A DNA stretch of 33,360 nucleotides from an uncultured Bacteroidales bacterium (lineage in GTDB: Bacteria > Bacteroidota > Bacteroidia > Bacteroidales > JACABE01). Made by a program: the position numbers and the translations under genes. The stretch spans positions 1 through 33,360 of the forward strand of contig CAIUKU010000190.1 of NCBI GenBank assembly GCA_903899825.1, in the 5' to 3' direction. The notes below the pieces were generated by a model. It searched no databases. It worked only from the letters and a program-made list of their open reading frames with translations, and was not told where the DNA came from. Positions 1-7,649 of the stretch are shown piece by piece. Numbering within the stretch: the first letter of the stretch is position 1; every line of letters starts with the position of its first letter.

Positions 1-46
1 ATAACTCTCTTTTTTAATGTATAGTATTCGTTCGACTAAGAAACCT

Positions 47-63
47 AAAAAGCAAAGCTTTTT
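47..63. terminator. Short A/T-flanked hairpin, possible terminator of an upstream gene
   Basis: A perfect 7-bp stem AAAAAGC/GCTTTTT with a 3-base loop lies just before the tryptophanase gene. The A-run on one side and T-run on the other would let it work weakly in either direction. The gene it would end lies outside the window, so the role is a guess. Confidence 0.3.
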
Positions 64-85
64 AAATATAAAGGACAGAGATGGT

Positions 86-119
86 TTTGTGCTGTGAATT
101 CCTTCCAGATTTAATTTTT
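86..119 (+). promoter_or_regulatory. Weak candidate promoter of tnaA
   Basis: TTTG at 86-89 is followed after 22 bases by TAATTTTT at 112-119, a 7 of 8 match to the Bacteroidota -7 element TAnnTTTG. A transcript would start about 35-40 bases before the tnaA start codon. I found no TnaC-like leader peptide or Rho-type attenuation arrangement like that of enterobacteria in the 161 bases upstream. Confidence 0.25.
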
Positions 120-161
120 TTAAATTTTATAATCAATTTACAATCATAAAAATTATACAAA

Positions 162-1538
162 ATGAATTTACCATTTGCAGAATCATATAAAATAAAGATG
201 GTTGAACCCATCAAAAGGAGTACAAGAGAAGAAAGAGAAAGATGGATTAAAGAAGCAAAATACAATCTTTTTAACCTGAGAAGCGATCAGGTTTACATCG
301 ACTTGCTTACAGATTCAGGAACCGGTGCCATGAGCGACCGTCAATGGAGTCAAATGATGCTGGGTGACGAAAGTTATGCAGGTGCTTCATCCTATTTCAA
401 AATGAAATCAGCTATTCAGAAAATTTTTGGATATGAATATTTTTTGCCGACCCATCAGGGAAGAGCTGCCGAAAATGTGTTGTTTTCGGTTTTGGTAAAA
501 GAAGGTGATGTAGTTCCCGGCAATTCTCATTTCGATACAACCAAAGGTCATATTGAATATCGTAAGGCCAAAGCAGTGGATTGCACAATTGACGAAGCTT
601 TTGATACAGAATTATTACATCCGTATAAAGGAAATGTTGATCTCAATAAATTAGAAACCGTTTTAAAATCGGTTCCTTCAGAAAAAATTCCATTTATTAT
701 CATTACCGTCACTTGTAATTCATCAGGTGGTCAGCCTGTTTCTATGGAAAACCTGAAAGCCATCAGAAAAATGGCAGATCAGTATGGCAAAATGGTGATT
801 TATGATGCAGCACGCTTTGCTGAAAATGCTTACTTTATTAAAATGCGTGAAAAAGGATACGAAAACAAAACAATTAAAGAAATTGTAGCTGAAATGTTTT
901 CTTATGCTGACGCCATGACCATGAGTAGTAAAAAAGATGCCATTGTAAATATGGGAGGTTTTATTGCCATGCACAATGAAGAATTATTCCATAAAGCCAG
1001 TGTTTTCAATATAATGTTTGAAGGTTACATCACTTACGGTGGTATGTCAGGTCGTGATATGAATGCATTGGCTCAGGGATTGGATGAGGGTACCGAATTT
1101 GAAACCCTCGAAACACGTATCAAACAAGTGGAGTATTTAGGTGGAAGACTGGAAGAATTTGGTATCCCATTCCAAAAACCAGTTGGTGGTCACGCTATTT
1201 TTGTAGATGCAAAAAAAATACTGCCAAATCTCCCTAAAGAACAGTTTATTGCACAAACACTAGGCATTGAATTATATATTGAAGCAGGTATTCGTGGTGT
1301 TGAAATAGGTACTTTATTAGCTGACCGTGATCCTGTTAGCAGAGAGAACCGCTATCCTGCATTAGAATTTTTACGTCTTGCAATTCCACGCCGTGTTTAT
1401 ACAAATAATCACATGGATGTAGTTGCAGTCGCTTTGAAAAACGTCTTTGACAAACGTGCTGAAATTACAAAAGGATATGAAATTATTTATGAAGCACCCA
1501 TCATGAGACATTTTACTGTTGAATTAAAAAAAATATAA
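162..1538 (+). CDS. tnaA: Tryptophanase (tryptophan indole-lyase)
   Basis: This PLP enzyme splits L-tryptophan into indole, pyruvate and ammonia in the cytoplasm. The 458 aa match the usual length. The lysine that binds PLP is K258 in the SSKKD motif (255-259); Y72 in DESYAG and R218 in DAARF are also kept. Three positions separate tryptophanase from its close relative tyrosine phenol-lyase, and all favour tryptophanase: D125 in FDTT (Thr in the lyase), the GVEIG segment near 379-383 (MERG in the lyase), and H450 in MRHFT (Phe in the lyase). The start at 162 gives an N-terminus collinear with E. coli TnaA; M13 would cut into the conserved region. The gene appears monocistronic: no tryptophan permease follows, and a strong terminator lies at 1560-1596. 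Confidence 0.95.
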   Translation: MNLPFAESYKIKMVEPIKRSTREERERWIKEAKYNLFNLRSDQVYIDLLTDSGTGAMSDRQWSQMMLGDESYAGASSYFKMKSAIQKIFGYEYFLPTHQGRAAENVLFSVLVKEGDVVPGNSHFDTTKGHIEYRKAKAVDCTIDEAFDTELLHPYKGNVDLNKLETVLKSVPSEKIPFIIITVTCNSSGGQPVSMENLKAIRKMADQYGKMVIYDAARFAENAYFIKMREKGYENKTIKEIVAEMFSYADAMTMSSKKDAIVNMGGFIAMHNEELFHKASVFNIMFEGYITYGGMSGRDMNALAQGLDEGTEFETLETRIKQVEYLGGRLEEFGIPFQKPVGGHAIFVDAKKILPNLPKEQFIAQTLGIELYIEAGIRGVEIGTLLADRDPVSRENRYPALEFLRLAIPRRVYTNNHMDVVAVALKNVFDKRAEITKGYEIIYEAPIMRHFTVELKKI

Positions 1539-1559
1539 ATAGTTTAATTTCAATTAATT

Positions 1560-1596
1560 AAGACGATGCTGATTGGATTCAGCATCGTCTTTTTTT
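1560..1596 (+). terminator. Rho-independent terminator after tnaA
   Basis: A perfect 13-bp stem (1560-1572 with 1579-1591, core GACGATGCTG) closes a 6-base loop TTGGAT and runs into seven T residues at 1590-1596. It ends tnaA 22 bases after the stop codon. It also decides the next gene's start: the TTG at 1573 lies in the loop and cannot be the natural start. Confidence 0.9.
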
Positions 1597-1605
1597 ACAA
1601 TCAAA

Positions 1606-2052
1606 ATGGAAATATCAAAAAGATACCAAAGAATATATGAGCAATTACAGCCTTTGATGCTCAAATCTGAGAATACAGATGCCCGTATGTGTAGCATTGT
1701 GGCTGTGCTTCATCATAAAATGGATCAGTTTTTCTGGACAGGATTTTACTGTTTACAAAACGATCAGCTGATTGTTAAAACCTATCAGGGTCCGCTTGCA
1801 TGTATGGAACTCCAAAAAGATGCAGGCGTTTGCTGGGCAAGTATCAACAGTAAAAAAACAATAGTAGTTGATGATGTTGAAAAGTTTCCGGGTCATATTT
1901 CCTGCGATTCACGATCAAAATCTGAAATCGCAGTTCCTTTCTATGATAAAACCGGAAATATTTTAGGAGTACTTGATATTGACAGCAAAGAATTAAACAA
2001 TTTCAATGAAACAGATGCATTCTGGCTGGAAAAAATCCTTGGATTGATTTGA
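1606..2052 (+). CDS. msrC: Free methionine-(R)-sulfoxide reductase (GAF domain)
   Basis: A single GAF-domain protein of 148 aa related to E. coli YebR/MsrC, which reduces free methionine-R-sulfoxide with thioredoxin-type reductant. The three cysteines of the family are all present: C66 in GPLAC, C76 in GVC and C100 in GHISCD. The C-terminal GVLDIDS motif is also kept. The frame is open back to a TTG at 1573, but that codon is inside the tnaA terminator loop, so ATG 1606 is chosen; it matches the family N-terminus. The T-run of the terminator lies right before the start, and I see no clear promoter between them. The stop codon runs directly into a 7-bp tandem array. Confidence 0.9.
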   Translation: MEISKRYQRIYEQLQPLMLKSENTDARMCSIVAVLHHKMDQFFWTGFYCLQNDQLIVKTYQGPLACMELQKDAGVCWASINSKKTIVVDDVEKFPGHISCDSRSKSEIAVPFYDKTGNILGVLDIDSKELNNFNETDAFWLEKILGLI

Positions 2053-2155
2053 AAAGATAAAGGTTAAAGGATAAAGGTTAAAGGTTAAAGGTTAAAGGAT
2101 AAAGTATAAAGGTTAAAGTAAAAAAGGAAAAAGGAAAAAGGAAAAAGTGAAAAGG
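2052..2155. repeat. Heptamer tandem array starting at the msrC stop codon
   Basis: Nine consecutive 7-bp units fill 2052-2114 (mostly AAAGGTT, with AAAGGAT and AAAGTAT variants). About five more 7-bp units of AAAAAGG type fill 2121-2155. The first unit shares its first A with the TGA stop of the upstream gene. Confidence 0.9.
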
Positions 2156-2244
2156 ATTTGAATGAATAATAATCCCATATAACACTTCAATTCAACAATA
2201 TATAAACATCTCTTCAAATTACCAAATTTTTAAAATAAAAATCT

Positions 2245-2271
2245 TTTGCATCTATTATTTATTTAATTTTG
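2245..2271 (+). promoter_or_regulatory. Candidate promoter of mntP
   Basis: An exact -7 element TAATTTTG (2264-2271) stands about 20 bases before the TTG start. A TTTG is found at 2245-2248, 15 bases before it, which is shorter than the usual 17-23. No yybP-ykoY manganese riboswitch structure is evident; the leader would be only about 14 bases. Confidence 0.35.
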
Positions 2272-2290
2272 CAAGCCAAAATTTTTCACC

Positions 2291-2851
2291 TTGAGTTTAT
2301 TAGAATTACTATTAATTGCAATCGGCTTATCAATGGATAGCTTTGCTGTTTCACTTACCAGTGGAAGCTTACAATGTATAAACCACAAAAAAGGGCTAAA
2401 AATAGCCCTGGTATTTGCATTATTTCAGGCTGTTATGCCTGTTCTTGGATGGTTGCTGGGGACGACTTTCAGAGATATGATGGAAAGAATAGATCATTGG
2501 GTTGCCTTTTCTTTGCTTTTTATTATTGGTCTTAAGATGATAATTGAAGCTATTAAAGTTAATCCTGAAGAACGCCAGTTTAATATCAACAAAAACTATG
2601 TATTAATAATGCTAGCGATTGCAACTACTATTGATGCATTTGTAGTAGGTATCAGTTTTGGATTTCTGAATGTGTCGATATTGAAAGCCTCAATCATTAT
2701 TGGAGTGGTTACATTTATAATTTCTTATGGTGGGATTTGCCTTGGAAAGCTTAATAGATTTATCAAGCCCCGCACTGCTGAATTAATAGGAGGTTTGGTG
2801 CTGATTATCATCGGTTTAAAAATACTGATAGAACACAATAATTTAATGTAA
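2291..2851 (+). CDS. mntP: Manganese efflux pump MntP
   Basis: A 186-aa inner-membrane protein of the MntP (DUF204/YebN) family, which exports Mn2+. It has about six hydrophobic helices arranged as two similar halves. The conserved acidic motif occurs in each half: SMDSFAVSL at about residues 14-22 and TIDAFVVGISFG at about 113-124. The length is typical. The start is TTG at 2291: the first helix begins immediately after it and the next Met, at about residue 15, is inside that helix. The gene stands alone. Confidence 0.93.
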   Translation: MSLLELLLIAIGLSMDSFAVSLTSGSLQCINHKKGLKIALVFALFQAVMPVLGWLLGTTFRDMMERIDHWVAFSLLFIIGLKMIIEAIKVNPEERQFNINKNYVLIMLAIATTIDAFVVGISFGFLNVSILKASIIIGVVTFIISYGGICLGKLNRFIKPRTAELIGGLVLIIIGLKILIEHNNLM

Positions 2852-2924
2852 ACAAATACAACAGATAAATAAAGGATAATAAATACCAAACATTACCCAT
2901 TGTTTGTTTAAGAAATAAAAAAAT

Positions 2925-4025
2925 ATGATGTTGAAAAGATTTTTTAGTTTAATAACGATTGTTTGTATTATCCAATATATAGCAAGCGCTCAAATTCCTG
3001 CCGGATATTATGATGCTGCTAACGGTTTAACAGCAGCACCGTTAAAAACAGCCTTATACAATATAATTAAAGGACATACCGATAAGGGTTATGATGGATT
3101 GTATGCCTGCTATACGACTACTGATAATTTACCTTCAGCTAAGGTATGGGATATGTATTCAATTAAAGCGAATGACTCTGCAAATTACTGGTATACCAAT
3201 TCTGCCAGTAATTCCGATCAATGTGGGAATTACAACAGCGAAGGAGACTGCTACAACAGAGAACATTCATTCTGTGACAGCTGGCTTGGTCAGGCTTCTC
3301 CGCAACGATCCGATTTGTTTCATGTTTATCCTACTGACGGCTATGTTAATAACCGTAGAAGCAGTTACCCTCATGGAAAAGTAGGTAACGCTACCTGGAC
3401 CTCATCCAATGGAAGCAAATTAGGCAGTTCAGATCCTGCAACCGGATACACTGGTGTCGTTTTTGAACCCATTGATCAGTTTAAAGGTGATTTTGCTAGA
3501 AGTTATTTTTATATGGCTACCCGTTACGAAAATCTTATTGGCGGATGGAGTAACAATGGTTCAGCATCAGAATTATTAGCCGGAAATTCCTATCCTGCAT
3601 TCAAAACCTGGTTTCTTAATCTAATGATGCAATGGAGTACGCAAGATCCGGTAAGCCAAAAAGAAATAGACCGTAACAATGCAGTATATGCCTATCAGCA
3701 CAATCGTAATCCATATATTGATCATCCTGAATATGTTGCAGCAGTCTGGGGTGGAGGAACCTATATATATACAACTGCAAGTGATTTTTACGGAAAAGTT
3801 TCAATTTATCCCAATCCTGCTAAAGACAAATTAACCATTGATATTTACAACATGGAAAAACTTCCTGAAAACATTTCAGTTACCGATGTAAGCGGAAGAT
3901 TGGTTTATCATACCACACAAGTAACCAGCCATCAGCAGATAGATCTTACCTCCCTCGAAAGTGGAATGTATTTCTTGATTGTTTCTGCAAAAGACTGTAA
4001 ATCTGTATATAAATTTATACACTAA
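2925..4025 (+). CDS. Secreted endonuclease I family nuclease with T9SS sorting domain
   Basis: A 366-aa extracellular nuclease of the EndA/Vvn/BsnA family (His-Me finger), which cuts DNA and often RNA without sequence specificity. A signal peptide covers residues 1-22, ending in ASAQ. The nuclease domain spans about 25-275. Its catalytic signature is NREHSF (111-116, with E113 and H114), followed by DLFHVYPTDG (130-139) and the metal-ligand segment VNNRR (141-145); RNPYIDHPEY closes the domain. Residues 289-366 form a T9SS type A sorting domain starting KVSIYPNPA. Cysteines C100 and C109 could form a disulphide. ATG 2928 is an equal alternative start. The next gene downstream is a paralogue. 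Probable role: nutrient acquisition or breakdown of extracellular DNA. Confidence 0.92.
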   Translation: MMLKRFFSLITIVCIIQYIASAQIPAGYYDAANGLTAAPLKTALYNIIKGHTDKGYDGLYACYTTTDNLPSAKVWDMYSIKANDSANYWYTNSASNSDQCGNYNSEGDCYNREHSFCDSWLGQASPQRSDLFHVYPTDGYVNNRRSSYPHGKVGNATWTSSNGSKLGSSDPATGYTGVVFEPIDQFKGDFARSYFYMATRYENLIGGWSNNGSASELLAGNSYPAFKTWFLNLMMQWSTQDPVSQKEIDRNNAVYAYQHNRNPYIDHPEYVAAVWGGGTYIYTTASDFYGKVSIYPNPAKDKLTIDIYNMEKLPENISVTDVSGRLVYHTTQVTSHQQIDLTSLESGMYFLIVSAKDCKSVYKFIH

Positions 4026-4150
4026 TTTTTAAACAGTGAATTTTAATTTATTAATTGATCCCCTTTTTTTATAAATTTAAAATCAGGTTAATTACAATTC
4101 AAGCCTGTAACACATTGAATAACTTATTAAAAAAACTAAACAAAGAGAAA

Positions 4151-4170
4151 ATTAGTTTTTCAAAACTAAT
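4151..4170. other. Perfect inverted repeat between the two nuclease genes
   Basis: ATTAGTTTT and AAAACTAAT form a 9-bp stem with a 2-base loop, 55 bases before the second nuclease gene. It is A/T rich and has no T-tract after it. It could be an operator or chance. Confidence 0.35.
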
Positions 4171-4224
4171 AATAATCTGAATTGTTATCATTACCTAATA
4201 GAATATTCAACCAGAAATAATAGT

Positions 4225-5562
4225 ATGATAAAAAAAATCATCAGTCTTTTTACAGTCGTTTTTTTAATTCAGTATATTGCTATTGCTCAGATACCTTCAG
4301 GCTATTACAATACAGCCAATGGATTAACCGGAGCTCCGCTTAAAACAGCATTGTACAATATTATCAAAGGACATACAGAAAGAACATATGCAAATTTATG
4401 GACAGATTTCCAAACAACAGATAAAAAACCAAATGGGAAAGTCTGGGATATGTATTCTGATATTCCAGGAGGAACACCCCCTTACGAATTTACTTTTGTT
4501 ACAAATCAATGCGGGAATTACAGCGTTGAAGGAGATTGTTATAATCGCGAACATTCTTTTCCAAAAAGCTGGTTTAACGACGGAACACCAATGTATACCG
4601 ATTTATTCCACATTGTTCCTACTGATGGTAAAGTAAATGGTGAAAGAAGTAATTATCCTTTTGGAAAAGTAAACAGTCCCGGCTGGACTTCTCAAAACGG
4701 CAGCAAAGTTGGCCCTAACGTTTACCCTGGATATACAGGAACCGTTTTTGAACCTATTGATAGCTTTAAAGGTGACTTTGCAAGGAATTATTTTTATATG
4801 GTAACACGATACCAAAACCTTATTTCTGGCTGGGTTACAGATATGTTAGACAATTCTACCTATCCTTCATTTACAGTATGGGCAAAAAATATGCTGATTG
4901 AATGGAACAATCTTGATCCCGTCAGCTCAAAAGAAATCAATCGCAACAATGCAGTGTATGGTATTCAGCACAATAGAAATCCATACATCGATCATCCCGA
5001 ATACGTTAACCTTGTTTGGGGAGGTGGGTCAATTATTCTTGTCAATTCTATCACAGTACAAGGACAGGGCGGAGCAACTTCAATTACAACACAGGGAGGA
5101 AGTTTACAGCTGTCGGCAACAGTTTTACCTGCCAATGCAAGTAATTCAACCTATACATGGTCAGTCAAAAATCCAACTGCAACTATCAATTCAAGCGGTT
5201 TGCTTACTGCTGTGAGCGATGGAATTGATACTGTAGTAGCTACAGCCAATGACGGTTCAGGAATACAGGGTATTTTAGCTATCAGTATTTCAAATCAGGG
5301 TAACGGAATCAACTACATAGATTTGTCTGACAAAGTCAGTATTTATCCAAATCCTGTTAATGATGTAATAAATATTGACATCAAAAAAATGCAGGTTCTT
5401 CCTGACCATATTACAATTACAGATATAAGGGGTAGAATGGTGTATCAATTAACAAAAGTATCCAATCATCAAAAAATTGATGTTGCTGATCTTGAAAAAG
5501 GGATGTATTTCATTTCTATCAGCGGGAAAAACAGTAAATCAGTATTTAAGTTTATAAGATAA
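4225..5562 (+). CDS. Secreted endonuclease I family nuclease with Ig-like (Big_2) domain and T9SS sorting domain
   Basis: A 445-aa paralogue of the preceding nuclease. The signal peptide is 1-22 (IAIAQ). The nuclease domain has the same signatures: NREHSF (107-112, E109 and H110), DLFHIVPTDG (126-135) and KVNGER (136-141). Unlike its neighbour it carries an inserted bacterial Ig-like group 2 domain at about 275-357 (ITVQG...LQLSATVLPANA...YTWSV...GLLTAVSDG...VVATA). The sorting domain follows at 369-445 with SIYPNPVND. The Ig domain is probably a spacer or adhesive module. The final A of its TAA stop is the first base of the next gene's ATG, so the two genes are likely co-transcribed. Confidence 0.92.
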   Translation: MIKKIISLFTVVFLIQYIAIAQIPSGYYNTANGLTGAPLKTALYNIIKGHTERTYANLWTDFQTTDKKPNGKVWDMYSDIPGGTPPYEFTFVTNQCGNYSVEGDCYNREHSFPKSWFNDGTPMYTDLFHIVPTDGKVNGERSNYPFGKVNSPGWTSQNGSKVGPNVYPGYTGTVFEPIDSFKGDFARNYFYMVTRYQNLISGWVTDMLDNSTYPSFTVWAKNMLIEWNNLDPVSSKEINRNNAVYGIQHNRNPYIDHPEYVNLVWGGGSIILVNSITVQGQGGATSITTQGGSLQLSATVLPANASNSTYTWSVKNPTATINSSGLLTAVSDGIDTVVATANDGSGIQGILAISISNQGNGINYIDLSDKVSIYPNPVNDVINIDIKKMQVLPDHITITDIRGRMVYQLTKVSNHQKIDVADLEKGMYFISISGKNSKSVFKFIR

Positions 5563-6014
5563 TGGCGACAATTAGAATAACCAAAGAATTTAAATTTGAA
5601 AGTGCCCATGCCTTATTGGGTTACGATGGTCCCTGTAAAAATATTCACGGACACTCCTATAAAATGGCGGTTACATTAATTGGTAAACCTATTAATGATG
5701 AAACTTCTCCCAAAAATGGCATGGTGATGGATTTTGGAGATTTGAAACAAATTGTAAACGAAAGCATAGTAAAACCATTCGACCATGCTTTGGTATTAAA
5801 TGCCAAAACTAAAAATGTTAATTCTGCTGAAGTAAAATTTATGTCAGGGAAATTAATTCTGGCAGATTACCAACCCAGCTGCGAAAATCTATTGATAGAT
5901 TTTGCAGAAAGAATCCAAAACAAACTACCCTCAAATGTAAAATTATTCAGCATTCGACTGGACGAAACATCCAATTCTTTTGCAGAATGGTTTGCTTCAG
6001 ACAATGAATCATAA
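5562..6014 (+). CDS. queD: 6-carboxytetrahydropterin synthase (QueD / PTPS family)
   Basis: A 150-aa member of the 6-pyruvoyl-tetrahydropterin synthase superfamily. QueD converts 7,8-dihydroneopterin triphosphate to 6-carboxytetrahydropterin, an early step to preQ0 and queuosine tRNA modification. The zinc ligands are H16 (FESAHAL), H29 and H31 (NIHGHSY). C25 is the catalytic cysteine of the C-x3-HGH motif, D74-H75 lies in FDHALVL, and E135 in RLDET is also kept. A PTPS enzyme of biopterin synthesis is a less likely alternative. The start is ATG in the overlap TAATG with the nuclease gene. The partners queC, queE and folE are not in the window. Confidence 0.9.
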   Translation: MATIRITKEFKFESAHALLGYDGPCKNIHGHSYKMAVTLIGKPINDETSPKNGMVMDFGDLKQIVNESIVKPFDHALVLNAKTKNVNSAEVKFMSGKLILADYQPSCENLLIDFAERIQNKLPSNVKLFSIRLDETSNSFAEWFASDNES

Positions 6015-6157
6015 AAAGAACTAATTTCTCTCTTTAAATTTTTTACTTTTTTGCTTTACCTTCAATTGATTCATATACAGTTTCTTTTAAGGTATTCTGT
6101 TTATTGAAATTAATCCAATCCATTTTTTTCCAATACTCACAGTTTTAATTTAAAACG

Positions 6158-6165
6158 TATATTTG
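6158..6165 (+). promoter_or_regulatory. Candidate -7 promoter element before the acyltransferase gene
   Basis: TATATTTG matches TAnnTTTG exactly and lies about 90 bases before ATG 6256. It includes the TTG that would otherwise begin the longest open frame, which argues against that upstream start. No clear TTTG -33 element is seen. Confidence 0.4.
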
Positions 6166-6255
6166 CAGCGGCATACCAGGATTAAGTATAATACAGCAAT
6201 AAATCAATATGAATTAAGCAGTAACTATACTGTTACTGTAATATTTATCATAAAA

Positions 6256-7395
6256 ATGGCATTTATTAAAAAAGCAACAGCTGTTTTCCGTTTACATCCC
6301 GATTACAAAAAAAGGGTATTCGGTCTTGATTTAATGCGAGCCATTGCCATCATCATAGTGGTACTCGACCACGGTATATTGCTTGAAAAGGCAAATACCA
6401 ATTTCCCATGGATCCCACTTATCAATGGCGTAGAACTTTTCTTTGTACTCAGTGGCTTTCTGATTGGAGGTATTCTCCTGAAAATATTCCGCAACAATCC
6501 ATCTTTTGGTTTAGGAACAATTGTTAAATTCTGGATTCGTCGATGGTTCCGGACTTTACCCAACTATTACCTGGTGCTCCTGTTAAATATTATCGTGGTT
6601 TATTTTGGAATTATAAAGGAGGATTTTTCTCAGTTTAACTGGAAGTTTTTTCTTTTTCTTCAGAATTTCTACAGCCATTTTACCGGATTTTTCTGGGAAT
6701 CGTGGAGTTTAAGTATCGAAGAATGGTTTTATCTGCTTTTCCCACTTATTTTAGGGCTGGCATTTTTTATTATGAAAAGATTCCATATCCAAAAGAAAAA
6801 TATTTACCTCAGTGCGATTTTTATTTTTTTACTGATCCCCTTTCTGCTGAGAGTTTTTATTGCATCACGTATGGATGTCGATGAATTTTGGCTTGAAGTT
6901 AAAATTTATAAAGTGGTAATTTATCGCATTGATAGTATTGCACTTGGTCTTTTTGCGGCTTATATCAACTTTTACTATCCGGTTTTCTGGTATAAAATCA
7001 GGAACATCAGTTTTGTTTCAGGCATTCTGATCAGCTATTTGATTCTATATACATCCTGGGATCCGAACGCCTGCTTTACAAAAGTTTTTCTGATATTTTT
7101 GCAAAGCATAGGATGCTTATTGCTCTTACCAAAATTCGAAAGCATTAAAAAAGCACCTCCAACTCTACTTAAAATAGTTACGCATATAAGTTTAATATCT
7201 TACTCCATGTATTTACTAAACTTAGCACTTGTGGCAGAAGTAATAAAAACAAATTTTCCACCCCATGGTCCACGAACTGCCTGGGCTTTATATGGAATAT
7301 ACTGGATAACTGTACTGGCGTTTTCCACTTTGCTTTTCAAATATTTTGAAAAACCAATGATGGATGTAAGAGATAAATGGAAAAAAGATTGTTGA
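6256..7395 (+). CDS. Acyltransferase 3 family membrane protein (OafA/YrhL type)
   Basis: A 379-aa integral membrane O-acyltransferase with about ten hydrophobic helices. Enzymes of this family transfer acyl groups, often acetyl, to sugars of surface polysaccharides, peptidoglycan or lipids. The family's R-x10-H motif is present as R28 and H39 (LMRAIAI...VLDHG). The segments VELFFVLSGFLIGG (59-72), RRWFRTLPNYY (95-105) and SWSLSIEEWFYLLFP are also typical. The frame is open upstream to a TTG at 6163, but that lies in a probable promoter, so ATG 6256 is preferred. No sugar-biosynthesis genes lie beside it, so the substrate is unknown. Confidence 0.88.
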   Translation: MAFIKKATAVFRLHPDYKKRVFGLDLMRAIAIIIVVLDHGILLEKANTNFPWIPLINGVELFFVLSGFLIGGILLKIFRNNPSFGLGTIVKFWIRRWFRTLPNYYLVLLLNIIVVYFGIIKEDFSQFNWKFFLFLQNFYSHFTGFFWESWSLSIEEWFYLLFPLILGLAFFIMKRFHIQKKNIYLSAIFIFLLIPFLLRVFIASRMDVDEFWLEVKIYKVVIYRIDSIALGLFAAYINFYYPVFWYKIRNISFVSGILISYLILYTSWDPNACFTKVFLIFLQSIGCLLLLPKFESIKKAPPTLLKIVTHISLISYSMYLLNLALVAEVIKTNFPPHGPRTAWALYGIYWITVLAFSTLLFKYFEKPMMDVRDKWKKDC

Positions 7396-7490
7396 TTTTT
7401 CAGGAAATGTATTTTCAATTGCTTTTATTCTTTCAAGCTGATTTTATAAATTGATTACTAATACGCATTTTTGTTAATTAATTATTCTTA

Positions 7491-7518
7491 GGTTCTAACG
7501 CTGACAGGCTTTAGAACC
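7491..7518. other. Inverted repeat GGTTCTAA/TTAGAACC
   Basis: A perfect 8-bp stem with a 12-base loop (CGCTGACAGGCT, itself with a GC/GC pairing) lies in the 254-bp gap between the acyltransferase and the large membrane-anchored gene. It has no T-tract. It resembles in style the AACCT-type palindromes at 11369 and 28606. The rest of this gap shows only A/T-rich DNA and one promoter-like site. Confidence 0.4.
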
Positions 7519-7619
7519 CTTCAATGGTTAACAGCTAAGAATCTAAAACATGAATACAATTAACAATCAATTGTTCATTTAATTTCTGATTATCATAGCG
7601 ATTAATGCTAAGTTTAGTT

Positions 7620-7627
7620 TATTTTTG
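7620..7627 (+). promoter_or_regulatory. Candidate -7 element TATTTTTG
   Basis: An exact TAnnTTTG match 22 bases before the start codon of the 910-aa gene. No good -33 element at the right distance was found. Confidence 0.3.
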
Positions 7628-7649
7628 GATGTTTGATTAATACTAACTT

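Noticed and set aside
162..1538. Tyrosine phenol-lyase as an alternative for the first gene
   Set aside because: D125, the VEIG segment and H450 are the tryptophanase residues at the positions that separate the two enzymes.
1573..1605. Upstream TTG start for the methionine sulfoxide reductase gene
   Set aside because: The TTG lies in the loop of the perfect tnaA terminator hairpin; ATG 1606 fits the family N-terminus.
2160..2290. yybP-ykoY manganese riboswitch before mntP
   Set aside because: The expected leader is too short and no matching paired elements are visible.
6163..6255. N-terminal extension of the acyltransferase from TTG 6163
   Set aside because: That TTG is part of an exact TATATTTG promoter element, and the extension does not resemble the family.
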